Below are positions 21,336 to 32,946 of a stretch of DNA of 64,000 nt, one piece after another. This stretch comes from Merluccius polli (Eukaryota > Chordata > Actinopteri > Gadiformes > Merlucciidae): positions 165,001 through 229,000 of the forward strand of contig JAOPHQ010002276.1 of the NCBI GenBank assembly GCA_030340625.1, read 5' to 3'. Numbering within the stretch: position 1 is the first letter of the stretch; each line of letters opens with the position of its first letter. Both the position numbers and the translations under genes were made by a program. The notes under the pieces were generated by a model that saw only the letters and a list, made by a program, of their open reading frames with translations, was not told where the DNA came from and ran no database searches.

Positions 21336-22755
21336 CAAAACAAGGTAATTCAATTGGTTCCTGGTTTGCATCTGCAATGGAACAATGTGTGTATAGGCCT
21401 ATGTGTCGGTGTGTAATGATGCATGCGATGTGAGTGTATTTGATTTGCGATTGTGAGTGAGAGTGTGTGGAAGGGAAGTTTGTATGTGTGTGTGTGTGTT
21501 TGCATGCCTGTGTGTGTGTGTTCTTCATTACAGCATTTTAAATAATTATATATTTTTAATGTATTGGTCTTGGCATACAATACAGTTAAAACTTGCACAA
21601 ACCATTTGGTTACGTGAGCAATGGCTCCTCTTGGTGGTCATTATGAAATAACAGCAATACATTGACTGTTTTCATCCTCCGTCCGTACACTGTATATGTA
21701 GTACCACTAAAAGTTAAGAGGACAACTAGGCCAATCTTACAAGACAATACAGAAATACTGAAAAAATATTAGGCCTATATGTGCATTATACGTCGGCCTA
21801 CATTTCATCATCACGTAATGACAGGCTTGTTGTTAGGAGAGCAGATCGGCCTACAGTCTACCTAACAACAAGGACAACTGAATAACATGTATCATTCTTC
21901 TAATTAAACCGTATTAAACCGTTAGTTAATCACCTGATACCAATTTGAGTTCATTATAAAGGTTAGGTTAGTGCATGTAATCACATGCACTAACAGTAGA
22001 TGGCGCCGCCTACTTTCTATGGAAAGAAAGTAGAAGCATCGTTTGGTTTGGTCCGTAAGTAGGCTACTAACCTGGGAAGGCAGACACCCTGCAAACCACC
22101 CGAACGCTATTGCCTTTGATAATGTTTTTCATTCTTCTGCTTCTAGTTTTTTTAGCTGCTATGATTTGTTTTGCAAGGCTTTGGCTGAAGGATTGTGGGT
22201 AAAGGGTCTGATCCTTCTCAGAGAAATGGGGTCAGCGAGAGTGTTGTGGCTCCGATTAAGGCCTGTGTATTTGGACTTGAATTGCATGACTTGACTTGAG
22301 TTAATTCATGTTGTACGGGAAGGGTTTCTAAGTGAGTACACCGCCGCCTAGCCTACCCACTGTTTATATGTTTTGTTTAAGTCTCCCCTCTGCTCCCTTC
22401 CCCTCCCCCCATCTCTCTCAAGTCTCCCTGATCTTTAATTAAACTCTTATCGCACGGCTGTGTGTAGAAACTGGAGCTGATGAGAACTTAGTCCATAGGG
22501 ATGTCTGTGTATGCTCTCTCTCTCTCTCTCTCTCTCTCTCGTTCTCGATCACTCTCATTCTAGGTCTCCCACCTTTTCTTACCATTGCCACTTTTCATCT
22601 CTCCTTTCTATTTTCCACTCTGTAAATGTGGACTTAAATGCTAAATAAATATCTATCTATATCTATCTAAATCTTTCTTTGGACCTTTCATTATTTAATT
22701 ATTTAATTTGTTCTTTTGTTCTTTCATTGTTTTTCACTTTTCTTTTTCTTTTCTT
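21333..22755. other. Intergenic, no gene recognised
   Basis: The stretch contains a short palindrome near 21973-21995 (AGTGCATGTAATCACATGCACT-like), a (CT)n near 22516-22540 and a (TATC)n-like run near 22650. No exon or RNA gene was identified. Confidence 0.4.
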
Positions 22756-22756
22756 T

Positions 22757-22822
22757 TCCTTCCTTCCTTCCTTCCTTCCTTCCTTCCTTCCTTCCTTCCT
22801 TCCTTCCTTCCTTCCTTCCTTC
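22757..22822 (+). repeat. (TTCC)n microsatellite
   Basis: About 16 TTCC units lie within a longer pyrimidine-rich stretch. Confidence 0.95.
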
Positions 22823-22944
22823 CTCCCTCCCAGCAGAGTGAGTCATAGGGTCAGCATGGTTATTAGTCCCTCGTGTCATTCTGATCACGTGCCTGCCTGT
22901 TCCTGTCACCCGCGACCCATCTGATTGGAGTGGCTCTGTCCTTC

Positions 22945-22984
22945 ACACACACACACGCACGCACGCACGTATGCACACACACAC

Positions 22985-23074
<90 letters not shown>

Positions 23075-23087
23075 GCACACACACACC
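22945..23087 (+). repeat. (CA)n microsatellite with variant units
   Basis: A mostly pure (CA)n tract with CACG and CATATG interruptions near both ends. Confidence 0.95.
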
Positions 23088-23754
23088 ACAGAGGAGCAGA
23101 GAGCAGCTGTTGAGGTGGGGAAAAAGGCTTTTGCCAGAAATATGTGTTGTGATCTGTAATTAGTCTGCTCTCAGAGCTGTAGACGGAGGATAGCAGGCTG
23201 GCTTAACAAATAAACAAACACCAACGAGAGAGACTTCATCAGCTCAAACATGGCCAACACTGCAACACAGAGTGACACACAATAGGTTTTGGGATGGGAT
23301 TTGACATATCATCTTTGAAACATAAAATTAATGCAACATAATAGTTCTGGATGCGTTACTGGTTGACCTGCTTTTATGTTACAAACAGAACTAGTAGTCT
23401 TCTCAAACTGTTCTTCATTTTCCCCTTCATATAATATCCTCTGTATACTTGTCTCTCTCTAGATTCAGCCGTTAAGTATTTCCTTTAGATTTAACTACAG
23501 CAAATTAAATGCTTTTTTCTTCTTCCAAATCATATCACCTCTCTGGAGTCATTTTTTTGTTTTTGTGCTGCTTCTTCAGTCTTACTTATTAAAAGGGGAA
23601 TGTGACAACAAGCAGCTAACAGTCATTCATCCTACTGTAGAGGTCAAATGGGACACGCAGATCACTCAGATGTTGTTCTATTCTCACAACCCCTGCAGAG
23701 ACTATATTCCAGCCATGTCATTTTTCTGTTGCTTTCACCCTATTTCATTCATCC

Positions 23755-24000
23755 TGGACTCCCTCTCTCTCCCCTCTCCCTCCCTCTCCTCCATCCCTCA
23801 CCCCTCTCTCTCCCCTCTCACCTCACCCCCTCTCTATCTCTCTCCCCTCTCACCTCCACCCCTCTTCCTCACTTTCCCCTCTCACGTCTTCCCTCCTCTC
23901 TCCTCCCTCTCACCCTCCCTCTCTCCTCACCCCTCTTATCTTCTCCCTCCTTCCTTCACTCCCACCTCACCCTCTCACCTCCTCTTCCCTCCTCAATTCC
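23755..24000 (+). repeat. C/T-rich polypyrimidine tract
   Basis: Nearly 250 bp consist almost only of C and T (CCTCTC-type units with interspersed CACC). This gives long spurious Pro/Ser/Leu open frames. Confidence 0.85.
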
Positions 24001-24059
24001 CCTTCATGATGACCCCTCTTATTTCCTTTGCTTTCTCTCACTCATCGCTCCGTCCCTGT

Positions 24060-24060
24060 C

Positions 24061-24137
<77 letters not shown>
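24060..24137 (+). repeat. (CA)n microsatellite
   Basis: About 38 uninterrupted units lie 60 bp after the polypyrimidine tract. Confidence 0.97.
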
Positions 24138-24559
24138 CCCTCCCAGAGCCCTCACCCCTTACCCCCCCCCACATACACACACACACACCACCACCACCTC
24201 CATACCCCCACCAGCTGCTCCAGTGTGAATCCAGCTCTGTGATTGGTTGAGCCTGACAAGCGCTGTCGTGACCCGCTATCAATGGCGGCAGGGGACACCC
24301 AGGCTGCAACAAAGCTATCTCAGTCCCTGTTACACTTACCGATAGCCCCTATCTCTCTCTCGCTCTCTCTTATCCCTGTACACCCCCACTCTCTCTCTCT
24401 CCCATTCTCCCTCTCTCTCACACACACACATACACAGTCTCTGTCTCTGTCTCTGCTCTCTCTCTCTCTCCCCGGCCTTCTCTTCATCTCCCGCTCCATC
24501 TCTCTCCGACATTCCTCTTCTTACAGCGAGCCTTATGGAAGGAGAGCCTTATGAAGACG

Positions 24560-26370
24560 AATGGTTCCTCTCTGCTCCCCCTGGCTTTCCATCTTGATTC
24601 CTACAGCGCATCACCTAAACAACACCACCTCCACCACCAGCATGAATACCTCCCCACCCCCATTATTTCTATGAGTCATGCCTCAGGGCTTTATGAAATA
24701 CCCCCCACCACACTCTAGACAAGGAGAGTAGAGGGACATGGAAAATAGAGGCAATCGCGGGTCCCCAAGTGATTCCAGGCGCGGTGGCAGCGATATCTAA
24801 TCATATTTGGGATTTCAGAAGAAAAAAAATGTAACGGAAAATGTAAAGAGGTGGTTCAACATCAAGGTCGTCGCCTGGGCAATGGATCCATCTACTTCAA
24901 GGCTCTGAGAAATGGGAAGAGCGCTGTCACTTTCAGGGTATTCAGCTAGGATTTGTAATCATTCTGAAGCCATTCATAAAGGCTTATAAGATGGAGTCTC
25001 GTCCTCCGAGGTAACCTCAAGGGAGTGATCTGGTTTTTCAACTGGTACTGAAATATTTTATTGAGAATTTCACAATCAGGAATATTAGGAAAAACACAAC
25101 AATGTCTAACAATATATACGCTTCTCAAGATTCGTATTCTCTGAAGTGAATGCACAAAATATGGCCAGGGACTGCAGCTCTGTCCATAAAGACATGGGGA
25201 CTATTTCCTTTGACAACTGTTGGTCTCCAAAGAGAGAAGAAGGTCCCTGATGCCATGCATTTATACTTTTTTGTGTCAGAAGTCAATAATATCTGCCTGA
25301 GCCTTTAGATCAGCATTCATTGACTACAGCGGCATGTAGTTGTGAAGACTAATTTCTCTTGGAGTAAGTCTCTTGGATAGCGCATCGAATGGCAGCAGCA
25401 GAAAACATATGGGTGTATGAAACCATTGCCTGACTCACCAGCTGTAGGTTGTTGGTATAAGCCTGCCATGGGCGACTATTTCAGTCAGCATTCTCCTCCT
25501 TCCTTCCGCGTGTTACCTTTTTCTCGTCCCGTCACTACGTGAAACAACAACATCCGAGCTATCAACCAACACGCTGAAAATGGCAAGTTTTGACGAAGAT
25601 TTGGATGGTGCAAAAGGCAGGCCTGCTTGGTTCTTCCGGTGAATAGTTGTAAAGATATACAAAACAAAATGTTTATATGATTAATATGAAATAAAAATAT
25701 GTCTGTCAAATAAATGAAAGGCCATACAGACCATATTTCTTAACTCTCACATATACATGTGAAATGCTCTCACATAAATCCTTTCACATATTATTATTGC
25801 ATCTCAGTACTATGTGAGAGCAATTTCAGTATGTGAGCATGTGAGCATTTTCAGTGGTATATGAGAGGCATTTCATATGTGTATGTAAGAGCATTTCACG
25901 TAAATATATGCACACACACACACTGATGAATCTGCCAATAAATAGAAAAGGAAATGTTATATAATGTGAGTTTTAAGGGACCATTTGTGGTGTCAGTGTG
26001 TAAGACATTCCTTCCATTCTATTTGAGTGGCTCTATCAATGTCCTCTTTGAATGGAAGCTTTTGGAATTAACAGAGGCTATAGCAGTGGCCTGTGTCCCC
26101 AGTCTTGTGTAATAATGACATTAAGAACAGGAAAGGGTTATTCAGACAATGTATAACTGCATAGTTACCTTCACCTGCTCCCATTTATCATGTCACCTCT
26201 TGCAAATAACTTGTTTTACTGGATGCTGCCTCCAATTTGAAACATACAAAACAAAAAATGTAAAAAATGTATTTTTTCCCCCAATGTCTGCATATAGGAC
26301 TCAGTACTCTTGCCAAAAATATATAGGGTGGCAAAATGACTTCAAACCTTACAATAACAAACATGTGTTA
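24560..26370. other. Intergenic, no gene recognised
   Basis: The only structure is a set of related motifs (GTGAGAGCATTTCA-like, both orientations) at 25740-25905, perhaps a decayed palindromic MITE. The remainder shows no exon or RNA gene. Confidence 0.4.
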
Positions 26371-26378
26371 GTCACAAA

Positions 26379-27020
26379 TGAAGCTTAGTTTCTCCTGACA
26401 GTCCCAGGTCATGGCCCCACAGGATCCATTCAGGACAGCACACTGGGGGTGCTGGTGGGGGGGGGGGGGTCGGCCACAGTGGTGGTGGCGGTTCCTCCTG
26501 CTGGGCTCCAGCCTTGGAACTGCAGAGGGTCCCCGCTCACCTACAGCCATCCGCGCCCCAGGTATTGCAGGCCGATCCACACACGCTGGGTGGTGTTGCT
26601 GAGCAGGTCGCTCTGCCACTGCCTGCAGTGCTCAAGCGCCTCCTCCCACGCCTTGGTATCGTTCACCACCAGCAGGCTGATGCAGTAGAAGGGCTTCTCC
26701 TGGTTTTCTCTGATGTCGTTCCATCTCCCATTGCGTAGATCTCCACGGCCACCTCGTTTCCCCCCCAATCATTGGGTTTGCCGTAGTGCCAGTTTTGGTA
26801 GACGGTGACAGCACCCCCACCGGACCACCACCAGACGCTGCCGTTGGGGGGGGTTTTGTGGAGACCCACCCAGCTCAGGGAGTCCTGGAAGACCTGGCGG
26901 AGGCTGGCGGCATCCTACTGGCTAGTGACGGGGGAGAGGTCGGTGTAGCTATACCTGCACAACTCCTGAGCGTCGGTCCAGTTCCTGTGGTGAGACACAA
27001 ACACGTGCCTGCAAAGGACT
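26379..27020 (-). pseudogene. C-type lectin-like (two CTLDs) pseudogene
   Basis: On the minus strand two C-type lectin domains are recognisable in tandem. The first contains NWTDAQELCRYSYTDL, WVGLHK, WWWSGGG, NWHYGKPNDWGG and NGRWNDI. The second contains AWEEALEHCRQWQSDL, RVWIGLQYLG, GWSPAGG and CGAMTWDCQEKLSFIC. Two in-frame TAG codons break it: one after SPVTSQ, probably a lost Glu, and one after GRGWL, probably a lost Trp. Frameshifts occur at the G-run after NDW and at the C-run after VADPP. No introns are visible between the domains. The layout resembles fish mannose-receptor-like lectins. A LINE sits directly upstream. It is most likely a dead copy, although sequencing errors at the homopolymers could explain the frameshifts. 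Confidence 0.75.
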
Positions 27021-27152
27021 CCACTAAAGGTGAAGGTATGTAGAATGATCTGGAAGAGGGACCATCACGGCGGGGGAGAGAAGCGCTTGTTTGTGTTCTT
27101 CAGCGGGGTTCTGCTCTGTCAGCTGTTTTCTGTGCCGCTTGTGAAAAACATC

Positions 27153-28727
27153 CATCCATCCATCCATTTTCTTCCGCTTATCCGGGGTCGGGTCGCGGGG
27201 GCAGCAGCCTAAGCAGGGAAGCCCAGACTTCCCTTTCCCCAGCTACTTCGGCCAGCTCTTCCTGGGGGATCCCGAGGCGTTCCCAGGCCAGCCGAGAGAC
27301 ATAGTCTCTCCAGCGTGTCCTGGGTCTTCCCCGGGGTCTCCTACCAGTGGGACGTGCCCTGAACACCTCACCAGGGAGGCGTCCGGGAGGCATCCTAACT
27401 AGATGCCCGAGCCACCTCATCTGGCTCCTCTCAACACGGAGGAGTAGCGGGTCTACTCCGAGCTCCTCCCGGATGACCGAGCTTCTCACCCTATCTCTAA
27501 GGGAGAGCCCAGCCACCCTGCGGAGGAAGCTCATTTCGGCCGCTTGTACTCGCGATCTCGTTCTTTCGGTCATTACCCAAAGCTCATGACCATAGGTGAG
27601 GGCAGGAACGTAGATCGACTGGTAAATCGAGAGCTTTGCCTTTCGGCTCAGCTCCCTCTTCACCACGACGGATCCGTGCAGAGTCCGCATTACTGCAGAC
27701 GCCGCACCGATCCGCCTGTCGATCTCCCGCTCCATCCTCCCCTCACTCGTGAACAAGACCCCGAGGTACTTGAACTCCTCCACTTGGGGCAGGATCTCAT
27801 CCCCGACCCGGACTCCTTGGAGGGGGTGCTGGAAAGTGCTCACTGTCGCTGCCAACGTGAGCGTTGAAGTCCCCCAGCAGAACGAGGGAATCCCCAGAGG
27901 GAGCACTTTCCAGCACCCCCTCCAAGGAGTCCAAAAAGGGTGGATACTCTGAACTGCTGTTTGGACCATAGGCACAAACAACAGTCAGGATCCGTCCCCC
28001 CCCACCCGAAGGCGGAGGGAGGCTACCCTCTCGTCTACCGGGGTAAACTCCAACATACTGGCACCAAGCCGGGGGGCAATAAGTATTGCCACCCCTGCCC
28101 GGCGCCTCTCACCAGTGGCAACTCCAGAGTGGAAGAGAGTCCAACCCCTCTCGAGAAGACTGGTTCCAGAGCCCTTGCTATGCGTCGAGGTGAGGCCGAC
28201 TATATCTAGCCGGAACTTCTCAACCTCGCGCACCAGCTCAGGCTCCTTCCCCACCAGAGAGGTGACGTTCCACGTCCCTAGAGCTAGCTTCTGCAGCCGA
28301 GGATTGGACCGCCAAGGTCCCCGCCTTCGGCCGCCGCCCAGCTCGCACTGCACCCGACCCCTTTGGCCCCTCCTGCTGGTGGTGAGCCGGCGGGAAGGGG
28401 GTCCCACGTCATCCTTTCGGGCTGTGCCCGGCCGGGCCCCGTGGGTGTAGGCCCGGCCACCAGGCGCTCGCCGCCGAGCCCCACCCCCAGGCCTGGCTCC
28501 AGGGGGAGGCCCCGGTGACCCACGTCCGGGCGAGGGACACGTAGAACCATTTATTGTAGTCATCATAAGGGGTCTTCTGAGCTACCCTTTGTCTGGCCCC
28601 TCCCCCCGGACCTGTTTGCCATGGGTGACCCTACCAGGGGCATAAAAGCCCCCGACAACGGAGCTCCTGGGGGTCATTGGGACACGCAAACCCCTCCACC
28701 ACGGTAAGGTAGTAGCTCAGGGAGGGG
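27153..28727 (-). mobile_element. RTE-like (Rex3/Expander-type) LINE, internally deleted
   Basis: Read on the minus strand, the 5' part (about 28566-27985) carries an AP-endonuclease start (LALGTWNVTSLVGKEPELV) and the stretch to LLGDFNAHVGSDSE. It then jumps to the C-terminal end of a reverse-transcriptase ORF (27820-27178), with VEEFKYLGVLFTSEG and GRRPRGRPRTRWRDYV. The catalytic RT core is gone. The 3' end is a short (GGAT)n tail. A perfect 13-bp target duplication TGTGAAAAACATC lies at 27140-27152 and 28728-28740. The tail and proteins suggest the RTE clade (Rex3/Expander), but the clade is my inference. At the deletion joint sits a 32-bp inverted repeat (27810-27841 and 27901-27932). Confidence 0.85.
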
Positions 28728-28740
28728 TGTGAAAAACATC

Positions 28741-28823
28741 AATTTACATATTTGCATGGGCCTTTTACATATTTGCATGGGCCATATTTGCATGGGCAAT
28801 TTACATATTTGCATGGGCCTTGG
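28741..28823. repeat. ~25-bp tandem repeat with TTTGCATGGGC
   Basis: Four short copies containing CATATTTGCATGGGC lie just outside the LINE target duplication. The ATTTGCAT octamer recurs in each. Confidence 0.7.
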
Positions 28824-28829
28824 TTCAGA

Positions 28830-29480
28830 CATACGCCTTCGTGCAAAGGACTTTTTCTGACAACACTCATCACAATTATACAAGCAGGCAGGTGGTCCTA
28901 AGGCACCTGGTGCTGGTCCAAACAACTAACCAAAATCCACTTGAAAGCCACACGTTAGTCATAATACTATTGTAATCCAACACACTATCTTGTCTTGAGT
29001 CTGGTCTTGGTTTTTGTTAAAAAATATCGCATTTGCACAATGCTTGTGCAAATTCTCATGTACAATGCTTTGGAGTTCTCAATATTGCTTGCTGGACCAC
29101 ACCATTAATTCCTTTTAATAATGTTATCATGGACTTTATAAATGATCAGAACAACACAATATATCAAATATTCGACATATTCAAATGACATGTTTAGTTA
29201 TGAACTTGGTTATAACAATTACAGGAACATTTTACTTTAATTTACAATTGTGCTGTTATTATAGAACCTGTTGTGATGTTAAGTTAAGGAGAGCAGGTGG
29301 GCTGCTGCTGCTTATATTGATCCTTGAGAGAAAGCATGTTTGCTTTAGGATAGGTGCTGGTGGGTTGGTTTATTGTTTTCCTTAGACATGCAAACAGCAC
29401 TCAAAGCACCCAACATCTGTGTCGTCTCTCATAGCTTGTTTTCCTTTTTCCATCACAAAATTGTTTTTGGGTGAGATGCC
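28830..29480. other. Intergenic, nothing recognised
   Basis: AT-rich DNA with no convincing exon, RNA gene or repeat structure. Confidence 0.4.
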
Positions 29481-29503
29481 AACACACACATACGCGCACG
29501 CAT

Positions 29504-29504
<1 letters not shown>

Positions 29505-29565
<61 letters not shown>

Positions 29566-29588
29566 GGCACACACACAAATGCGTGCAT

Positions 29589-29626
<38 letters not shown>

Positions 29627-29660
29627 ACACGGACATGGGCATGCACACACACACACAGAT
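29505..29660 (+). repeat. (CA)n microsatellite, three blocks
   Basis: (CA)n blocks at about 29505-29564, 29590-29622 and 29645-29657 are separated by short GC-containing interruptions. Confidence 0.95.
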
Positions 29661-29699
29661 GAACATGTTAATGAACAGGAATAGGGACGGTTACATAAT

Positions 29700-30345
29700 G
29701 TGATTTTAATGAGCCATGTGAGATGTCAGTGTGAATGTGTTTATATACCGGTCCTTTGATTGAATCTCAGTGTGTTTTATTTATTCCCGTGCAAATGTGA
29801 GCATAGTGTAGACAGAAGCATGGATAGTGTAATAGGGGAAGCAGTAACACAGATGTTAGGAGTGATATAAGAGATAAGATAACGTACACTGTAGCCTAAA
29901 GTAGAAGCTCTTATTCTCTCATTCTTTTATTGAGTCAATTTGAATAGCCTATATAACATTGGCTGGAAAAAACCTCAGAAATGTACTCCTGCTGTAGCTT
30001 CCATTCATATTTGCTCCAATATTGGCTGTATATGCTTAGATTTTCTTTCAGCCTCACTTGTAAATTGCATTGGACAACTGAATTGCATTGGCCGTTGAAT
30101 GAATAAATAATTAAATAAGTAAATAAATAAATAAATGTAAATGTATATTATTATGGGTACATGGACACGCCTGGAACCGGGCACCAGGCAACAAGGGTGG
30201 ACTCCCTCATAACAAATGAATCCATTCCTGTCTCCCAGTAGGCACAAAGCGTTGCGTTCACACCACAATTACCTGCTCAAACAACCAGGAGGCATCAACG
30301 GTATTTGGCTTACAAAAGCTTTTGTAGGGAGGGACTAAACGGACA
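29700..30345. other. Intergenic, nothing recognised
   Basis: AT-rich DNA with a small (AAAT)n run near 30100-30140 and no gene. Confidence 0.4.
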
Positions 30346-30348
30346 CTG

Positions 30349-30700
30349 CTGAGATGGTTATGTTTAGGTGTTAGGTTAGAGGTGGCTAAGTTTAGGTGTT
30401 AGGTTAGAGGTGGCTAAGTTTAGGTGTTAGGTTAGAGATGGCTAAGTTTAGGTGTTAGGTTAGAGGTGGCTAAGTTTAGGTGTTAGGTTAGAGGTGGCTA
30501 AGTTTAGGTGTTAGGTTAGAGGTGGCTAAGTTTAGGTGTTAGGTTAGAGGTGGCTAAGTTTAGGTGTTAGGTTAGAGGTGGCTAAGTTTAGGTGTTAGGT
30601 TAGAGGTGGTTAAGATAGGTTGTAGGTTAGATATGGTTAACTTTAGGTAGCCTATTAGGTTAAAGATGGTTAAGATAGGTTTGAGGTTAGAGATGGTTAG
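30349..30700 (+). repeat. 28-bp minisatellite, forward arm
   Basis: About ten highly similar copies of a 28-bp unit (TTTAGGTGTTAGGTTAGAGG core) degenerate towards the right. The next block contains the same unit in reverse orientation. Confidence 0.92.
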
Positions 30701-30704
30701 TAGC

Positions 30705-31615
30705 AAACCTCATACCTACACTTAACCATCTCTAACCTAATACCTAAACTAACCATCTCTAAGCTAACACCTAAACTTAACCATCTCTAACCTAATAGCT
30801 AAACTAACCATCTCTAAGCTAACACCTAAACTTAACCATCTCTAACCCAATAGCTAAACTAACCATCTCTAAGCTAACACCTAAACTTAACCATCTCTAA
30901 CCTAATAGCTAAACTAACCATCTCTAACCTAATAGCTAAACTAACCATCTCGGTAACACTTTACTTGAAGGCGGGTGAATAAGACTGTCATGATGCTGTC
31001 ATAATCATGACATTTATGTCATGATTACACTTTATGAATGCTTATGACAGTCGTCATTAAGTGTCATTCGGTAATTCGGAATCTTCAGAATTGACGAGGC
31101 ATTTTGTTGGTTCTTTTTACTGCTTTATTTACATTTTTTACATTATCTTTTTGGTTGGAAATAGGTTGAGAGATAACTGGCACAGAGGACACCAGATTAG
31201 AAATGCAAAAACATTAATTTTCCCATTCTTTTCCCCACTGATGCCTCCCATAGTGCTCGGGGTGGAGCCGGGTGGAGCGCAGGTAACATACCAGCACTGT
31301 CCATGGTGCTGAATCCTCAAATGACACTTAATGACAACTGTCATAAGCATTCATAAAGTGTCATGACAGGTTTCATGTCATGATTATGACAGCATCATGA
31401 CAGTCTTATTCACCCGCCTTCAAGTAAAGTGTTACCACCATCTCTAACCTAACACCTAAAATAACCATCTCTAACCTAACACCTAAAATAACCATCTCTA
31501 ACCTAATACCTAAACTAACCATCTCTAACCTAACACCTAAACTAACCATCTCTAACCTAACACCTAAACTAACCATCTCTAACCTAATACCTAAACTTAA
31601 CCATCTGATAGAGAT
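30705..31615 (-). repeat. 28-bp minisatellite, inverted arm, interrupted by a MITE
   Basis: Copies of ACCATCTCTAACCTAACACC, the reverse complement of the forward arm, run 30705-30951. They resume at 31437-31615 after the inserted element 30952-31436. Together the arms form a large imperfect palindrome. Confidence 0.9.
30952..31436. mobile_element. MITE with ~115-bp TIRs and 8-bp target duplication
   Basis: Both ends start GGTAACACTTTACTTGAAGG and stay inverted-repeat for about 115 bp, including CATGATGCTGTCATAATCATG. The flanking 8-bp repeat is ACCATCTC (30944-30951 and 31437-31444). The flanks are themselves tandem repeats, so the duplication is less certain here than elsewhere. Ends and target size match the long-TIR element at 51962-53985. 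It is 485 bp with no transposase. Confidence 0.85.
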
Positions 31616-31619
31616 GGTT

Positions 31620-32734
31620 AAGTTTAGGTGTCTATGTGGAAATACAATAGATTTCATTCATACCACCGAGAATGGCATATTCGGTCTGACTGCAGGAAGC
31701 ATTCTCTACCTATCTTCCTGAATTCTATTTTCTAATATCACAAGTCGTCATGTTTGTGTTCATGTATGTGGCTGAGGCTAACAGGGTTAAATACTTGTTT
31801 CTTCCGAGGCACACAATATAGTGTGATGTTTTTAAAAAAAAATCTAAAGAGGAAGCTGGACAGATAGGTTTGGCTCCAACAGCTGACTGAAACCTGAATT
31901 AAAACAACTCAAATGATGGTGAAAACAATAGTGCCTGAGTGAACTGAAGCTTTATAAAGGGAGTGAGGTACAAAGGTGATTAGAACTAACAAGCGACATG
32001 TGTGACTGGTTAGTAGGTTGGGTGTGGATCCATGGACTAGTAGTTCTGAGCACATAACAGCGACACAAGAGAAGTTAAGGGAAAAATGCAACATTTAATC
32101 TGCATTAGGCTGTGTTTAAATTGATGCATTGCAGTTTTTTTAAAACGAGACGAGAAGATGAAAGAGGAATCAGAGAAGATTAACGATCAAAGAGAAGATG
32201 CTGAAAGTGTGCATTGCCTTAGCCACACTGTCCTGCAGGCTGTGCACAGCTTATTGGTCACAGTAGGGTGGCAGGGGAGGTTCCTGGGCCTTGATTGGTT
32301 AAGCCTGGAAAAAAGCATAGCATTTTGTATGGGTTAGGGTTTGAGTAATTTACCCAAAAATATGTTCTTTGCAAACGATAACACCAAAATTAATGTAATA
32401 GAAATGCAACAATTCACTTGCTTATCTAAAGTAGCGTGACTATTGGCTGCAGTGCCTTTGTACAAGCGAGTGTGATGTGCGTTTTGACCACTTTTGAAAA
32501 TGCACCTCGCACCTGCTCCTATGAAACGTGTTTCATATGTGTTGAAACCCACTTTTTTTTAGCTCATGGGCAGAAGTTTTGCTAAAATGGGGGTTTTCTT
32601 AAACTTTAAGGCCAGGCATGTCTGGCTGGTCCATATGATATATTATGGACAGTTATGGATAGTTAGGGCTGGTCAGGATGTGGGAGCACTCAACCATCCA
32701 CAGACTGGATCAGATTATGCAACACTGTGACTGA
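31620..32734. other. Intergenic, nothing recognised
   Basis: No exon, RNA gene or repeat with clear boundaries was found between the minisatellite arms and the hAT transposon. Confidence 0.4.
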
Positions 32735-32946
32735 CTCTGTACTAGGGGTGTGCAAAAAAATCGATTCTCATAAGAATCGCGATTCTCATTTACTCCGATT
32801 CAGAATCGATTTAAAATGTCCCAAAATCGATTTAAAAAAAAAATATATATAATAATAAAAATCCGCTGGCTGTCGACTTTTTATTTGAAACGACGCGGGA
32901 GTCGGGGCGTCATGACATCACCACGCAGCCTGTTCTGAACACATGC

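Noticed and set aside
23565..24250. Pro/Ser/Leu-rich frames of 200-225 aa
   Set aside because: They come from the polypyrimidine and (CA)n tracts and show no gene features.
30349..30700. CRISPR-like array of 28-bp repeats
   Set aside because: Units are directly adjacent with no unique spacers, and the genome is eukaryotic.
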